Shown: in pieces, positions 21,658-33,366 of the stretch
How the letters are laid out: each line of letters starts with the position of its first letter
Position numbering within the stretch: position 1 is the first letter of the stretch
Assembly: GCF_048544455.1 (NCBI RefSeq)
Contig: NC_133532.1
Span: 20,648,948 to 20,712,947, forward strand
DNA length: 64,000 nucleotides
Source of the DNA: Silene latifolia
Lineage: Eukaryota; Streptophyta; Magnoliopsida; Caryophyllales; Caryophyllaceae
Reading direction: 5' to 3'
The notes under the pieces: model-generated
The model's input: only the letters and a program-made list of their open reading frames with translations
The model's database searches: none
What the model was told of the DNA's origin: nothing
Made by a program: the position numbers and the translations under genes

Positions 21658-22978
21658 CTAGGAAGTATTCCGCGCTTCGCGCGGTCTGTTTGAAAATTTT
21701 ATTATTATAATTGAAGAAAAATAATATAATTCATATATGACCATTAATATCTTTATTTATTTAATAAAAAAAATTAACTTTCTCAAATATTATTTTCTTA
21801 GGTTTAACTTCAATGTTTTAAAATAAAATAAATACAATTTTAATTATAACTAATAAGTGATAGTTAGCTATTCATGATAAGCGTTATTACATAAATAATT
21901 TTGTGGCTTATCAAATATCATATTAATTTATCAAATATCATATTAATTAAAACAAATGTATTCGAATAATGCAACAATCAACATGAAGTTCTTAAGTTAA
22001 ATCATTTTGTGATACGTTATGTTAAATCAATTAATATTTGTTCAAAATAATGTGAATATAATTTGATGTATTTTTCAATTTTTATTGTATAACATGTGAT
22101 ATTTATGTATCAAACTTATAGGGTCAAAACTAACTTATTTGAATGTTTTGGTTGCGTATGTCTTGCATATGCTATGTGTCAAACAACATATTTATAAGAA
22201 ATTTGCACCTTTTATTTTTTTTAAGCAACTATATATATAATAGGGTTAATTGATAAACGATACCAATATAATCACCTTTTTTCATAATCAGTATCAACAT
22301 AATCGATAATTAGAAATCAGTACAAAAATATTAATTTTTTTTCTACGATATGTATCAAGTCGCCTTAAAATCTCATCTTAACCTACTCGAAAAAGTCCAA
22401 AAAGCCATCATTCAAGTACAAATCTCCACTCGTTATCACATTATTTAAAACCTCTTAACTCTCAAATGTATTTTCATTATATTTTTCATAATTTTTTCAA
22501 ATATCTCACTCGCTATCACATTATCACTTTGCCAATATAAGTTTTTCATTATATCTCTTTCAAATATATTTTTTTTGATGAATTTAATGGTCTAAGTATT
22601 ATAACTTTCTCAAAATATTTTTCTTTAAGTAAATGGAACGCATTGTGAGACACTCACTTTAATCATCTATACATATCAAAATGTTTCAATAAATATAATG
22701 GAAAGTATACTCAATTTAAAGCCTTTTTTCGCAATAAAGGTAATGATTTACATTTTACAATTTTTATCAATTTTTTTTTATATAAATTTAAAATCAAATC
22801 ACCGTAATTGTTATTTGTAATTTTATAATACATTTATTAAACTCGAATTAATACTTTGCTGAGATTTATGTAGCATTTATTATGTTTATATTTAATGTTG
22901 AGCTGTAATTAATATTTGTATTTAATGCTGGGTTGACACGTATCGCATCCACAGCGCTTCAACCCAGTTTTATATATA
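21658..22978 (-). mobile_element. Helitron-like element (minus)
   Basis: The left end reads A|CTAG followed by a short GC hairpin (CCGCGCTTCGCGCGG), which on the minus strand is a Helitron 3' end (hairpin then CTAG, target T). The right end near 22930-22978 (minus: ATATAAAACTGGGTTGAAGC...) recurs at about 38435 and may be the 5' end. There is no Rep/helicase ORF. Confidence 0.5.
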
Positions 22979-23544
22979 TACTAGGTAGCATCGTGCGCTT
23001 CACGCGCCCTGTTTGAATATTTTTATTATTTTAATTGAAGAAAAAAATTAGAATTGATATATGACATTTTATATTTTTAGTTATAAATACATATAGATTA
23101 GTTTTTTTCAAATATTAGTTTTTTAGGTTTAATTTCAAAACTTTTAAATGTAATACATACTCCGTATAAATGTATTATATGTAATAATCTTAATTTCTTC
23201 TACATGATCAATGTTTTATAAATAAGTATACAATGAGTATTTGACGATAATAATTAGAAAAAGAATCATCTTTTCTCTGTTTCTCATGTATTTTATCACG
23301 CAAATGTCTAATACCATCTGTTTTTGTAGTGAATAATTCATACGGATGTCATGTCACATGACACATACAATCTCCTTACTATATTATCTATACCTACTTG
23401 AGCTCGTGATATGTTCTTCTATTTAATATGTACATACATAAAATTTTGCGATAAATTTTGCTATTGTTAAAAACATACATGTCACATAAAGTTTTTTTTC
23501 TATATTTTTCGTTATATCGAGTTTCTTTTACTCTTTGCCATATA

Positions 23545-23635
23545 CTCCCTCCAATTTCCTATGTTTGCCCCATAAAATAATGAAATGTGAGGTATATTTT
23601 AATGAAATGGGGCAAACTTAGAAAAATGGAGGAAG
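23545..23635. mobile_element. Stowaway-like MITE, 91 bp
   Basis: CTCCCTCCAATTTCCTA... with its inverse ...TAGAAAAATGGAGGAAG, flanked by TA. Confidence 0.75.
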
Positions 23636-23782
23636 TACATCGTATAGATTTTAGTAATTTTAATATCATATTAGAGAAAATAAAATGTATTCAAATAATA
23701 CAATAACCAACATTAAGTTCTTAAATTAGATCATTTCACCATACGTTATTTTTCCAAATCAATTAATAGTTGTTCAAAAGGA

Positions 23783-24253
23783 TCCTCTAGGTATAAAAGC
23801 CAAGTTTTTTTAGAGAGATATGATTGGTCCTCACAATTTTTAGTGGGCGGGGTCCACTATAATTTCCCTTCTCTTATTTTCATTTCCTCTTTTTCCATGA
23901 CATAATCTTCTTGATTTCATTATCTTCCCGATGTTTTTAATTTTAGTATAAAGTAGATATAAAAAATATGAAGTATCGACTTTAAAATAAATGCAAGCAA
24001 GTATTAAAAAAACAAATATAAGTAACGGATCGTACTTACATAAACATATTTTTGTCTAGGCGATATAACTATCTAATACTACATTTATATTTATGTTGAG
24101 TTTCGAAACTATCTAAATTTTCAAATGTTAGATATATTTTTATTTTATTCAAATTCTTGCATATTAAATCTCGTACAGTTCTATCTGCACGCATTACCAA
24201 TATTACTATTGTTATCGTAACCCGTGCATTATTTTGCATGGGCTTAAAACTAG
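23783..24253 (+). mobile_element. Short non-autonomous Helitron, 471 bp
   Basis: It starts A|TCCTCTAGGTATAAAAGCC and ends with hairpin CCCGTGCAT...ATGCATGGG-type stem, CTTAAAA, CTAG|T. The paralogous unit has an uninterrupted site near 22037-22060 (TTGTTCAAAATAATGTGAATATAATTT), so this copy is an insertion between A and T without target duplication, as Helitrons do. Confidence 0.8.
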
Positions 24254-24718
24254 TGTGAATATAATTTTATGTTTCTTTTTTCATTTTTTTAATGTATAAT
24301 GTATGATGCTTATGTATCAAATATATAGGGTCCAACATATATATAAGAAAATTGCTACTTTTGTTTTTTTGATACGACTATATATAATAGTGTTTAAGAT
24401 TGTACTTATAAATAAAATATATTGAACTTTTTTCTCAAGTATAATATTTTGAGGTTTAAATCAAAGTATTTTAAAATACAACATATAAAATATTTAATAA
24501 AAATGTACTCGTTATGACTGTATACATACATGATCGTTATCACACTTTTTAAGCCCTCATAAAATCTTACATGTATTTACATTTTAGAATTTTTATTAAA
24601 ATATTTTTTTTACTAAATTTAGAATCAAATAATCGTACTTGTAATACTCCCTCTGTTCTTACTTTTCAATACACTCAATTCTCTTTTCAATATCTCTCAA
24701 AATATATAACGAAATACA

Positions 24719-24770
24719 TCTATCTATCTATCTATATTAATAAATGGAGCTTTTTTCGAACGATTACAAA
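24719..24770 (+). other. Helitron 5'-end-like terminus
   Basis: TCTATATTAATAAATGGAGC with following TTTTTTCGAACGATT resembles the minus-strand 5' end at 30216. No matching plus-strand 3' end was found nearby, so this may be a truncated copy. Confidence 0.4.
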
Positions 24771-24921
24771 GAATCCAAACTTTATGAAACTCTTTAACTA
24801 ATAATGATAATTAAATAAATATGATGATAATGCTAAAGATAAAACTATACAGATATGTGAGAGTTATGATGCCAAAGTAGTTTCATATTTTAGTTAGGAG
24901 ACTACTTCTAAACGTTGTCAA

Positions 24922-24950
24922 CTAGATTTCATGCCCGTGCGTTGCACGGG
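24922..24950 (-). other. Helitron 3'-end-like terminus
   Basis: A|CTAGATTTCATGCCCGTGC with the stem CCCGTGCGTTGCACGGG: on the minus strand, hairpin then CTAG. The partner end is not identified. Confidence 0.5.
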
Positions 24951-25417
24951 ATGTAAAAATGTCCTATTTTAATGTGAAGCTATTTATTTTAATGTGTCAA
25001 GTTGTTTTAGTAGCACCAAATATTCTGATTTGTAAAGTTACATTTTAATTAAAATAACCAATTTTCTGATGAACATTTCATTAATTTGCCTTCAGTACTA
25101 TTGGAGGGAGCTTTTCAATTTTGCCGTACGCGCACCGAGATGTCATTAATTCATTCTTGTCTAGAGTTTGACTTGATCTTTATCCTTTATCGAAAAACCA
25201 AGTCAAACCACATTTTATTTTAAGAAAGGAAATATAGGAATTGGTAAAATCAGTGTCCTACGAAAGGAAAAAGTTGCGGTAGAGATAGGATTAGGATTGT
25301 TTAATATTGCTTTAACTATACATCAACTTTATCTATATTTGTATTCTTGATTTATTATTATTAAAACAACTCTTTTTAATCTATAATTTTTATCATTTTA
25401 ATCTCTCTTTTATTTTT

Positions 25418-25600
25418 TTTGAAGGGTTCTATAAAAGTGTGAATTTCTTATTATACTTTGACGAATTAATGTCAAAATTGTGAAATATGTGTTTGGATAT
25501 GTGTTAAATTTTCAAGTGTTCTATAAAATTATGAATTTCTTATTATACTTATAATGACGAATTAATGTCAAAATTGTGAAATATGTGTTAAATTTTCATT
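25418..25600. repeat. Tandem duplication of about 95 bp
   Basis: The segment with TTCTATAAAA...GAATTTCTTATTATACTT...GAATTAATGTCAAAATTGTG occurs twice in a row with small indels. Confidence 0.85.
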
Positions 25601-25604
25601 ATAT

Positions 25605-27427
25605 GTTTTTTATTTTGCTTAAAAAAAAATATCTTGTTCTGTTCTATCTTATTTATGTGCTATAAGATAATTCTTAATATTAAAGTGCTTTCATGCCCGT
25701 GCGATGCACGAGGTCTAAAATATATATCTTCTTACTTTTTCTTGATAAATGTTTAGATCCTCCATCTCGTTCAATAGTTTACCCTTTCTTTTTGTTGGGT
25801 GTTTCAATCAATATTTCCTCGCTTTGTACCTTGGTCTTTGTGTATAAAATATATGTAAACTTTGGACGGAGAGAGTAAATGATTATTCGACATTAGTCTT
25901 GAGGTATAGCCTTAGCCTCCCCAACATTAAATCTAATATGCAATGGAATTTGTGTTTTTCTTATGTTGCTAAAGCACATAATTTACACAACTTACCGAAG
26001 ATCTATCTAGATAGAATTCATGTTGATGGAAAACTTTTAATCTAATACTAACTCACATTACCATTACCAAATTACCGACTTTATATTTAGGATGAAGTTC
26101 ACCAAATTACGCATTTTATTAGGAAAATAAAATATTAGGTACTATTTGGTTTTCTTACTTATATATTCCATTTTATTATTAACGCGGCAATTACGTTAAT
26201 GGTCTCAAACCTACATGCCAATTCGATTAAAAATCAAACATTATGCTTAATCTCATTTTTCACCTTACTATTTACTCTCTTTGTCCCAATTATTGAATAA
26301 ATGGGTATCTTTAAGTCATTCGCCCTCTACCACTTAAATTGTACAATAAGATCATCCGAATTCGGACTATGAGCTTTCAACCTCATCATCCGAGTTGCGA
26401 AGATATTATTTAAGTAGTTTGGATTAAATAGTTATAAAACTGTTATTTTACGTATCTACCAATATGTAGGCACGACTTTTGAATTAATTTATTTCTCTAA
26501 ACATTATATATTTCATTCTTTTTATTTGTCTAAACCATATTATCAATAGTATTTTGTTTGTTTTAAATAGAAAACTTTCATATTGTGCATGAGTGCATGA
26601 CCTTCATTGTTCATTGAAGTAATGTTCTTTTCGTCTTACTGAAAATAAGATTAGAAAAATAAAGTATAATACTCACATTAGAACGGTTTATCTTAGGCTT
26701 ATTTCGAGCAAACAAATTATAAAAATGTAACAAAACATATCGTACACGTATAAAAAGGAGGTAATAAGATGTTAGTAAAAGTCTTCTATTAAACTCATAT
26801 ATACAAAGCCATACGTTTTTATTGAACACAAAGTAAAATAAAAATTGTGGATCTGGAGCATCCTAAATAAGTTAGCTGTATAGGAGAAGACAATGATAGT
26901 GATGAACCTTCATACATGATTGGTAATACCTGCAAATAAGAAAGCAAAAATAAGAAGAAAGAATATGAACATGTATAAGTCTTCATGAATTTTCAAAAGA
27001 TCTGCTATGAAATTAACGAAATTTATAGCCAAAAAAAAAATACTGTTGATGAATTGATGAATCTTAATGCTGGTGCTGACATTGAAAAAAGCTCACATAT
27101 TGGCACTGAATCCCTCTAAATAGATCGGGTGAGAGATGAGGGGAATTATGATATTTATAATGACATAGTGATAAGACTTGTGATAGAGTTTTGGGTAAGT
27201 GTTTGACTCATATTAGACTATTAGAGTACAATATTACATCACTTGCGTATTTGAGTTTTCATATAATTCGTACCCCTAAATCTTCTATGTACGTATATTA
27301 TTATTTATTATTTTTATTTTGTTGTTATTATCTTTTTTTTTTTTCAATTTTATTTTTATTTTATTTTAGTGTTTGAAAAAGTTGGAGTCTCTCAGAATGC
27401 CTGAAAAAAGCCTCTTTTATATATATA
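25605..27427. other. Intergenic / decayed repeats, no gene seen
   Basis: It holds another Helitron-type hairpin at about 25693-25712 (CCCGTGCGATGCACGAGG, lacking CTAG) and a segment near 26860-26935 whose minus strand begins after TTATTTGCAG like a splice acceptor. Neither is enough to call a gene. Confidence 0.45.
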
Positions 27428-28048
27428 CTAGATTTAATGCCCGTGCGATGCACGGGCCGATCGGTAAAGTCTTTTGTAATTTTCTTTAACAATATTAAAA
27501 ACAATATATTCTTTAATTAAACTTTGAGAAAACTTATTTACAATAATAAAAAAAAAAGTATGTGGCTTTATTTGAAGTCAGTGACATAACTGAAACGACT
27601 TGTTAAAAATAATTTGGTCAATACTTTTTGTCAAACAATAGTCGTGCAATTGAACTTCATCTTTATATCCAAAGAATATAAACAAATTTATATGTTTCAT
27701 TATGGATAATAATAGATTCTCAAAAGTTGTCAATATTTATTTTATACTACCATATGTCAATGGAAGTGACATTTTGCCTTGTCACAATTACCTATAAAAC
27801 AGTTAAACACGATTGGAAAAATGATTATTTATCGGACGTTCAGTCAAATAATTACGGTAATTAGTAACATACTTTTCTTTAAGCCCATACCTAGCTTAAT
27901 TATAATGATTAGTATGCATTTAAGGATTTAAGGTTTCTTCTCATCGTCTTTAAGCCCAAATGTGTTAGATTTGTGTCGTATTTGTTCACGTTTTATTATT
28001 CTATTTTTCTTGAAGTTAATAAGTACAATAGGAAGTTAAACAGAGTAT

Positions 28049-28521
28049 TACTTCATCTATGAATATAATCGCTGGTGCATTTTCCTTCGCAAGGCTAAAG
28101 ACATCACGTACCATTCGCGGACCCTGCACCCAAGGATAATTAGATTCATCAGAAAAGCAAATGGACAAACCTTATCAATTTGATACCACAATTCCCAGGA
28201 AAAAAAAAGACAGAGAAAAACAATAACATTATCCTAGACCCCTCTAGAACAGTAGCAAGTAGAAACGGAGAAGATAGGGAGGAAAACATACCTCACCCAG
28301 GTACTTTGAACGAATTCAGATCCAACAACTCTTATAAAGGCAGCAGTTGTGTGATTTGCAACAGCCTTCGCAAGCATCGTCTTCCCGGTGCCGGGAGGAC
28401 CATAGAGCAAAACACCTCGAGGAGGATCAATCCCGATTTGCTTGTATAAATCATGATGAGTCAAGGGTAGCTCAACTGCTTCACGGATCTCCTTCTTTTG
28501 AATGTCACAACCTCCGATATC
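28049..28521 (-). pseudogene. RPT3: 26S proteasome regulatory ATPase subunit RPT3 fragment, frameshifted
   Basis: On the minus strand an exon at 28521-28292 follows a TTTTAG acceptor and reads [17 protein letters not shown], then the Walker A box GPPGTGKT, then VGSEFVQ. It ends at a proper donor (GTGAG|GTATG). One base is missing after VQ (an AAG lysine codon is reduced to AG), shifting the frame. A second exon piece starts at 28123 after TGCAG and reads GPRMVRDVF...IIFIDEV (Walker B), then homology stops at about 28049. The rest of the roughly 400-residue AAA ATPase is absent. RPT3 unfolds substrates in the proteasome base; this copy cannot. Introns are kept, so it came by DNA capture and not from mRNA. 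Confidence 0.9.
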
Positions 28522-29727
28522 CTAAAAGACAACAATGCCATGATGTCAGTGAAAATGTATATTATGGGAGACTTTGGCGTTCAGGCTTTGCTAGAGAAAT
28601 CATGTAAGATGTCTGATAAAAGAACAAAAGATACAGAATACTACAGAGGAAGGAACATAAGGCAAAGTAAGATGTACTAATCCCATAAGTTCAACTAATA
28701 AGTCCCCCATTTGACTTTTTTCACACCCAAAAACCCAAATGGAGGTGTATTGATCCCAGACACAAAGAAGAGAAATAGGCATATGATCAGCGCAACACAA
28801 TTAAAATCTACTAATGATTTCCCCATACCATCAAGTATAGAGAAGACACGCATATAATATCAAAGGTCAATCAAGAACTATCCTTGTTCTTGTTCTGGAC
28901 CAAAAGCAGCTTGAAGAAAAACCTTAATGACAAATACAAACCTCACCCTCCATAGACACGATGCTTTAATAAGTAATAACACCATATTGCATTCAAATGA
29001 ACAGTGCTTATTTATACGGGCTATAATTATGTTATCTACTACATGAATGATGGTTGTCAGGCTGTATAAAAACTTTATCAAAACCATATGGTATTGTCCT
29101 ACGTAAGTACTATAAAATTACGACATAAACAAATCGAAATTTTTTGTAACATAGATTATATTTTTGTTTAATAGGTTTGGATCATCCGACTACCCTTGGC
29201 CCAGTAATTGAGTATTAAATTTTCACGCCCAACACATTCATAGTATAAAACTCGTCCCTGGCCTCTTATTTGCTTGCTCCAAGGACCAAGATCCACTACT
29301 AATAAAAATTAACCTCGTATAAACTCTTCATGCATTTGGGTCAATTAAGACTACTATAAAACTAACATTAACGTTTCTTCCATATATTAGAAAACATGGT
29401 GATGGAATTTTGCGAAAGGTAATAGGTGCTTTTATCAACCTGAATTCATGGGAGTTTTGTAAGTCCACAAGGTTAACAAATTCTATCATAAGTGAATTAA
29501 GGTCATGTCCACTCTATCAGTTAATTGTATAGATTTATATACAATTCGACGACATACATTCGACAAATGAGAACAAAGTAAAAACGTATAATAGAGAGAG
29601 GGAGTAACTATAAGAGCAATAAGGGAAAAGTGTAAATTGTTTGATCTTACAAAGGAATAAATTTAAAACATTAATCGTTTACCTTACCTTCATTCATTAT
29701 GATAACAAAGTATCTAAATTTATATAT

Positions 29728-29935
29728 GCACCTTTAGGTTTCAAGTTGTTTCATACATGATCTTCAGCAATAATGTCAATTTACCTGCGTTAATGTATAC
29801 AAATTAACCAATGTTAGTAATATAATAATTAAAATCGTAAACAATCGAAAATAAAAAAGAGCAAAAATATATGCATCTTTAGGTTTCAAGTTGTTTCATA
29901 CATGATCCTCAGCAATAATGTCAATTTACCTGAGA
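29728..29935. repeat. 62-bp direct repeat inside the Helitron
   Basis: CTTTAGGTTTCAAGTTGTTTC...GTCAATTTACCTG occurs at about 29728-29789 and 29873-29934 with two differences. Confidence 0.9.
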
Positions 29936-30216
29936 GAGTATTATGCAAAGATGTAAATTGAAACCTAAATATATATACTACGCTATCAATGCTCTAGTTA
30001 TATTGGAATACTATCTTATCTTATGTAGCTCGGGTATTTGTTTTGTATTAGAATTCTCGTTTGGAGACTCGTTTGGAATTGCAATTATATTAGTATTGTT
30101 GTATATATTAAACTATCTTTAAATATATCTGCATTAAAAAAATATATTAGGTAGTTCGCTAATTTTGGAGACTCTAAAATCGCTCGGAAAAAACTTCCTT
30201 TATTAATATAGATAGA

Positions 30217-31280
30217 TATATATTGATTCTTAGTTAGTACTTTGTATCCTACAACAACTCAATAACCTTAACCTATATAAAGACATGTCTAATTGTCATA
30301 GCTAGATCATAATCGTTTTACTTTTTCAGTTATTCTTTCGTTTGTATTATTTATATTTATTTTTCGAGTTAGCGGTATTCTTTTGTGTATTTGATCCGTA
30401 TACGATAGTAGGCTCATCCTGTTTTTATTAATTTATAAGGTTTTTTGTTTTTGCTATTTGTTTTATTTTATAATCCAAATTTCATTGAGACTTCACTAAG
30501 TTTTCTTCCTTCATGTGCAGGGTATCAACAAACTAACGTAAGTGACATCAATGGTATTTTATATTTTTTTGTTAGTCTTAATTTTGTTTACATACTAATG
30601 AGTTTATTATTTTGTGTAACGTAATTTAGTTTTATTCTTAAATTTTTCCTTGCATTTGAACATTATATGTCATTGATTTTAGATCGATCGAAATATATTA
30701 GATCTTACTAATAAGAGTAATACCTATCCAACTATTGACGACAATGATCTAATGGAACGAGTTCAAGATGTGAGATTAGAGTTATATGACTCTAGCCTTG
30801 AACTATTTCAACGAAATAGAACTTTCAAGCACAAGAGACTTATTATCGGTTTCGCTTTAAAAAACAAATTAAAAGCTTAGTTATATTCGAGGTCAAGTAA
30901 GTTTTTTGCTCCAATAGTGAATTTGACGCTTAAGATTTAAAGTCGGAATTGAAAACGGCGAATCGGACACACTTGCAAGTATTTTGGGCAAATTTTCCCT
31001 GAAGAGAATATAAATAGCAAACACATTGATCACTAAGATAAAATTATACTCAATACTTCACAAGTTTGTTTATCAAGGACTTATCATACTACTTGGTATG
31101 TGGTGGTACTATAACTTCATACCAACCGGCAGTAGCTTTCTCCTACTACTATACAAATTTAGAGAATATAAAAACCGTTTGAAAGTCTAAAAAAATCCAG
31201 CCACCTTATAACTAAACAAACACAATGGAATATAGAATCATATGTACCCGGGATGTACTCGGGTAGTGGTACTTGATATG
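30217..31280. other. Intergenic, nothing recognised
   Basis: AT-rich. Short open stretches near 30700-30880 resemble degraded coding sequence, but no family is recognisable. Confidence 0.45.
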
Positions 31281-31282
31281 TA

Positions 31283-31372
31283 CTCCCTCCGTTCCAAGGA
31301 TATGTTTATACTTCCTTTATTTCCCCCTCATAAAATAAAGGGAGTCTAAACATATCACTAGAACGGAGTGAG
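31283..31372. mobile_element. Stowaway-like MITE, 90 bp
   Basis: CTCCCTCCGTTCCAAGGATA and its inverse ...TATCACTAGAACGGAGTGAG flanked by TA on both sides. Confidence 0.82.
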
Positions 31373-32374
31373 TATAATTTAACATTCATTTCTCAAGAGG
31401 TATATGATATACCTTGAGGATATAAATGTAAAAAAAATAATGATGTTATATAACACATTCTTACGATTTTATAGTCAGCAACCACTTTTAAGTTAGATGA
31501 ATCAGGGTTACAAAATTAATGGTCTGATCCAATGACCTATTATAATGTAAGTTATAGGGATGTTTTGATACTCTTAACCAATAATAAATATTGACACTAC
31601 TACAAATCCAGGCAACTACAACGCCCCTTTAACAACGATTATTCACGAAAATCACAATAGACGTTGTAGAATGTATGGCGCGAATTTTACTAAAATGAAT
31701 TACAACGGGTATGGTTAAAAAAACCGCTGTTATAAGTTTTCACATGCACAACCGTTGTTAATAATTTGGCGCAAAATTGACGCAAAGTTAGTGAAAAGTA
31801 ATCACAACGGTTACTTTTGAAACCCGTTGTTAAAACTTATTTGACAACGGTTGTTGTTTTACAACCGTTGTTAATACTTATTTGACAACGGTTGTTATTT
31901 TACAACCGTTGTTAAAACTTATTTAACAACGGTTGTTGTTTAATAACCGTTGTCAATACCTTCCATACTATAAACCACACAAACACAAATCTGCTACAGC
32001 CACAAAACACAAACCTTAATACCCAAACACAAACACAGCAGACAAACACAAACACAAACACAAACACAAAACACACACTTTCTCATCGTCTCTTTCTCTC
32101 TTTCTCATCGTCGCTTTATCTTCTCGCCGTCACTGTTGATTTCATCGTCTCTTACTTTCTCTAATTATCAAGTAAATCTCGCTGTCACTGTTGGTTTCAT
32201 CGTCTTTCATCGTCATTATTTTCTTTTTCTAATTATTTCATTTACATGTGTATGTGTTTTTATCGACCATTATGTTATTTCTTTAAGTATTATTCGCTTA
32301 ATTAGCTAGTAAAACAAATTAAATAAACTAAAACAAAGAAGAAGCAAGATGATAGAGAGGAATGCATGATAAAC

Positions 32375-32378
<4 letters not shown>

Positions 32379-32418
<40 letters not shown>
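32379..32418. repeat. (TA)n microsatellite
   Basis: Twenty uninterrupted TA units. The homologous place in the second CACTA copy has a much shorter run near 61270. Confidence 0.97.
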
Positions 32419-32421
<3 letters not shown>

Positions 32422-32442
32422 AATACATAAATTAAAAAAAAA

Positions 32443-32727
32443 TTACATTAATAAAAATGCAATTCTTATATTTTCATAGAGGGTCTTATTCTCCTCTATG
32501 ATATCCGTCCTCTCCTCCTTGGCTATTTGGAGGTTCCGTTCAGCAGTTGCTATATCGTCATATAGCTGCAACTGCTGCTGCTCTGTCAAGCCATCTTCTT
32601 TGGCGTCCTTCAGTATGGATCGAGCATCCGCAAGGTAGCTCCTTAAACTTTCCTCAGTGTGGAGCAACCGGCGGATGAAACTGTTGTTCTCGATCATAGT
32701 AAGAGTCTTAAGGATGATATCATTCAT
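32443..32727 (-). CDS. 94-aa coiled-coil-like protein of the CACTA element
   Basis: A short ORF starting MNDIILKTLTMIENN and continuing with a charged, Leu/Glu/Arg-rich, probably helical and coiled-coil body. The second CACTA copy has a homologous ORF of the same length (61315-61599) that differs by about fourteen residues and by two indels, each of exactly one codon. That pattern suggests the frame was maintained. It resembles no transposase I know. Its function is unknown; it may be a remnant of an ORF2-type accessory protein, or a captured host exon. Confidence 0.5.
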   Translation of the reverse strand: MNDIILKTLTMIENNSFIRRLLHTEESLRSYLADARSILKDAKEDGLTEQQQLQLYDDIATAERNLQIAKEERTDIIEENKTLYENIRIAFLLM

Positions 32728-33366
32728 TTGGTTGGAGTTTGGAGTTTGTTTGAAAGATTAAGTAGGGTTTATTTGGAGTTTGTTTTAGCAATTAGGGTTT
32801 GGAGATGTATAGTGAGATAATGGAATGTTAGTTGAGATAATGCATGTATTTATACTAAGCAATGTGTGTTTGAGTTGTTTTTTAATTAATATATATGTTA
32901 GGAAGTTGTGCCATAATCATCATCATATCTCTCTCTGCTGCTTCAAATCTTATTACTAACCCTTCTCATTCCATATTGTCCGTTCATATGCACAGGGATG
33001 GCAGTAATAATGCATGCATTGGAATTATAACGGGCCGTAATTATGCATGCATCTAGTAATATTTAATTTAATTTTTTTTTTATTTTTTAAGAACAAACAA
33101 CGGTTATTTATAAACAACCCGTTGTCTTTAGTTATAACAACGGTTTTGTATTTTACAACCCGTTGTTATAACTTTCCCCCCAAAATTGAGTCATATTTTC
33201 CACAACGGGTTTTTATACTTAAAACCGTTGTTAATAGTTTTAACAACGGGTTCCTTAAGAAAACCAACCGTTGTTAAAACCTTTTACAACGGACGCTTTA
33301 ACAACGTCCGCTTTTTTATATAACAACGGTTTTTAACCGTTGTTATAGCCTGTATCTGTAGTAGTG

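Larger units (their letters stand above)
22981..24550 (-). mobile_element. Second Helitron-like unit, paralogue of the previous one, interrupted
   Basis: It begins A|CTAG with a GCGCTTCACGCGC hairpin and then matches 21658 on (CTGTTTGAA...TTGAAGAAAAA, later AATTAATA..TTGTTCAAAA). It is interrupted by a Stowaway (23545-23635) and by the short Helitron 23783-24253. The right end is not clear. Confidence 0.45.
27428..30216 (-). mobile_element. Non-autonomous Helitron carrying RPT3 gene fragments, about 2.8 kb
   Basis: On the minus strand the 3' end is the stem CCCGTGCATCGCACGGG (27440-27456), then CATTAAAT, CTAG, followed by target T. The 5' end at 30216 reads A|TCTATCTATATTAATAAAGG with the family-typical TTTTTTCCGAGCGATT after it. 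No Rep or helicase coding is present. It carries two exons of a 26S proteasome ATPase gene and a 62-bp internal duplication. Capture of gene pieces is well known for plant Helitrons. Confidence 0.72.
31595..33366. mobile_element. CACTA-type non-autonomous transposon, copy 1 (1772 bp)
   Basis: Ends CACTACTACAAATCCAGGC and GCCTGTATCTGTAGTAGTG are flanked by TGA on both sides (31592-31594, 33367-33369), the 3-bp duplication typical of CACTA. Both subterminal regions are packed with ACAACGG / CCGTTGT words in both orientations, as expected for transposase-binding repeats. Near 32060-32175 a pyrimidine-rich stretch ends at a possible donor (CAAG|GTAAATC-like). No transposase is present; the only conserved ORF is at 32443-32727. 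A second copy is at 60572-62237. Confidence 0.93.

Noticed and set aside
28880-29087. Extra RPT3 exon upstream of 28521
   Set aside because: The open frame there does not match the RPT3 sequence expected before DIGGCD. It is probably intron or other captured DNA.
30700-30880. Degraded coding region
   Set aside because: Some runs look codon-like, but no frame stays open and no family is recognisable.
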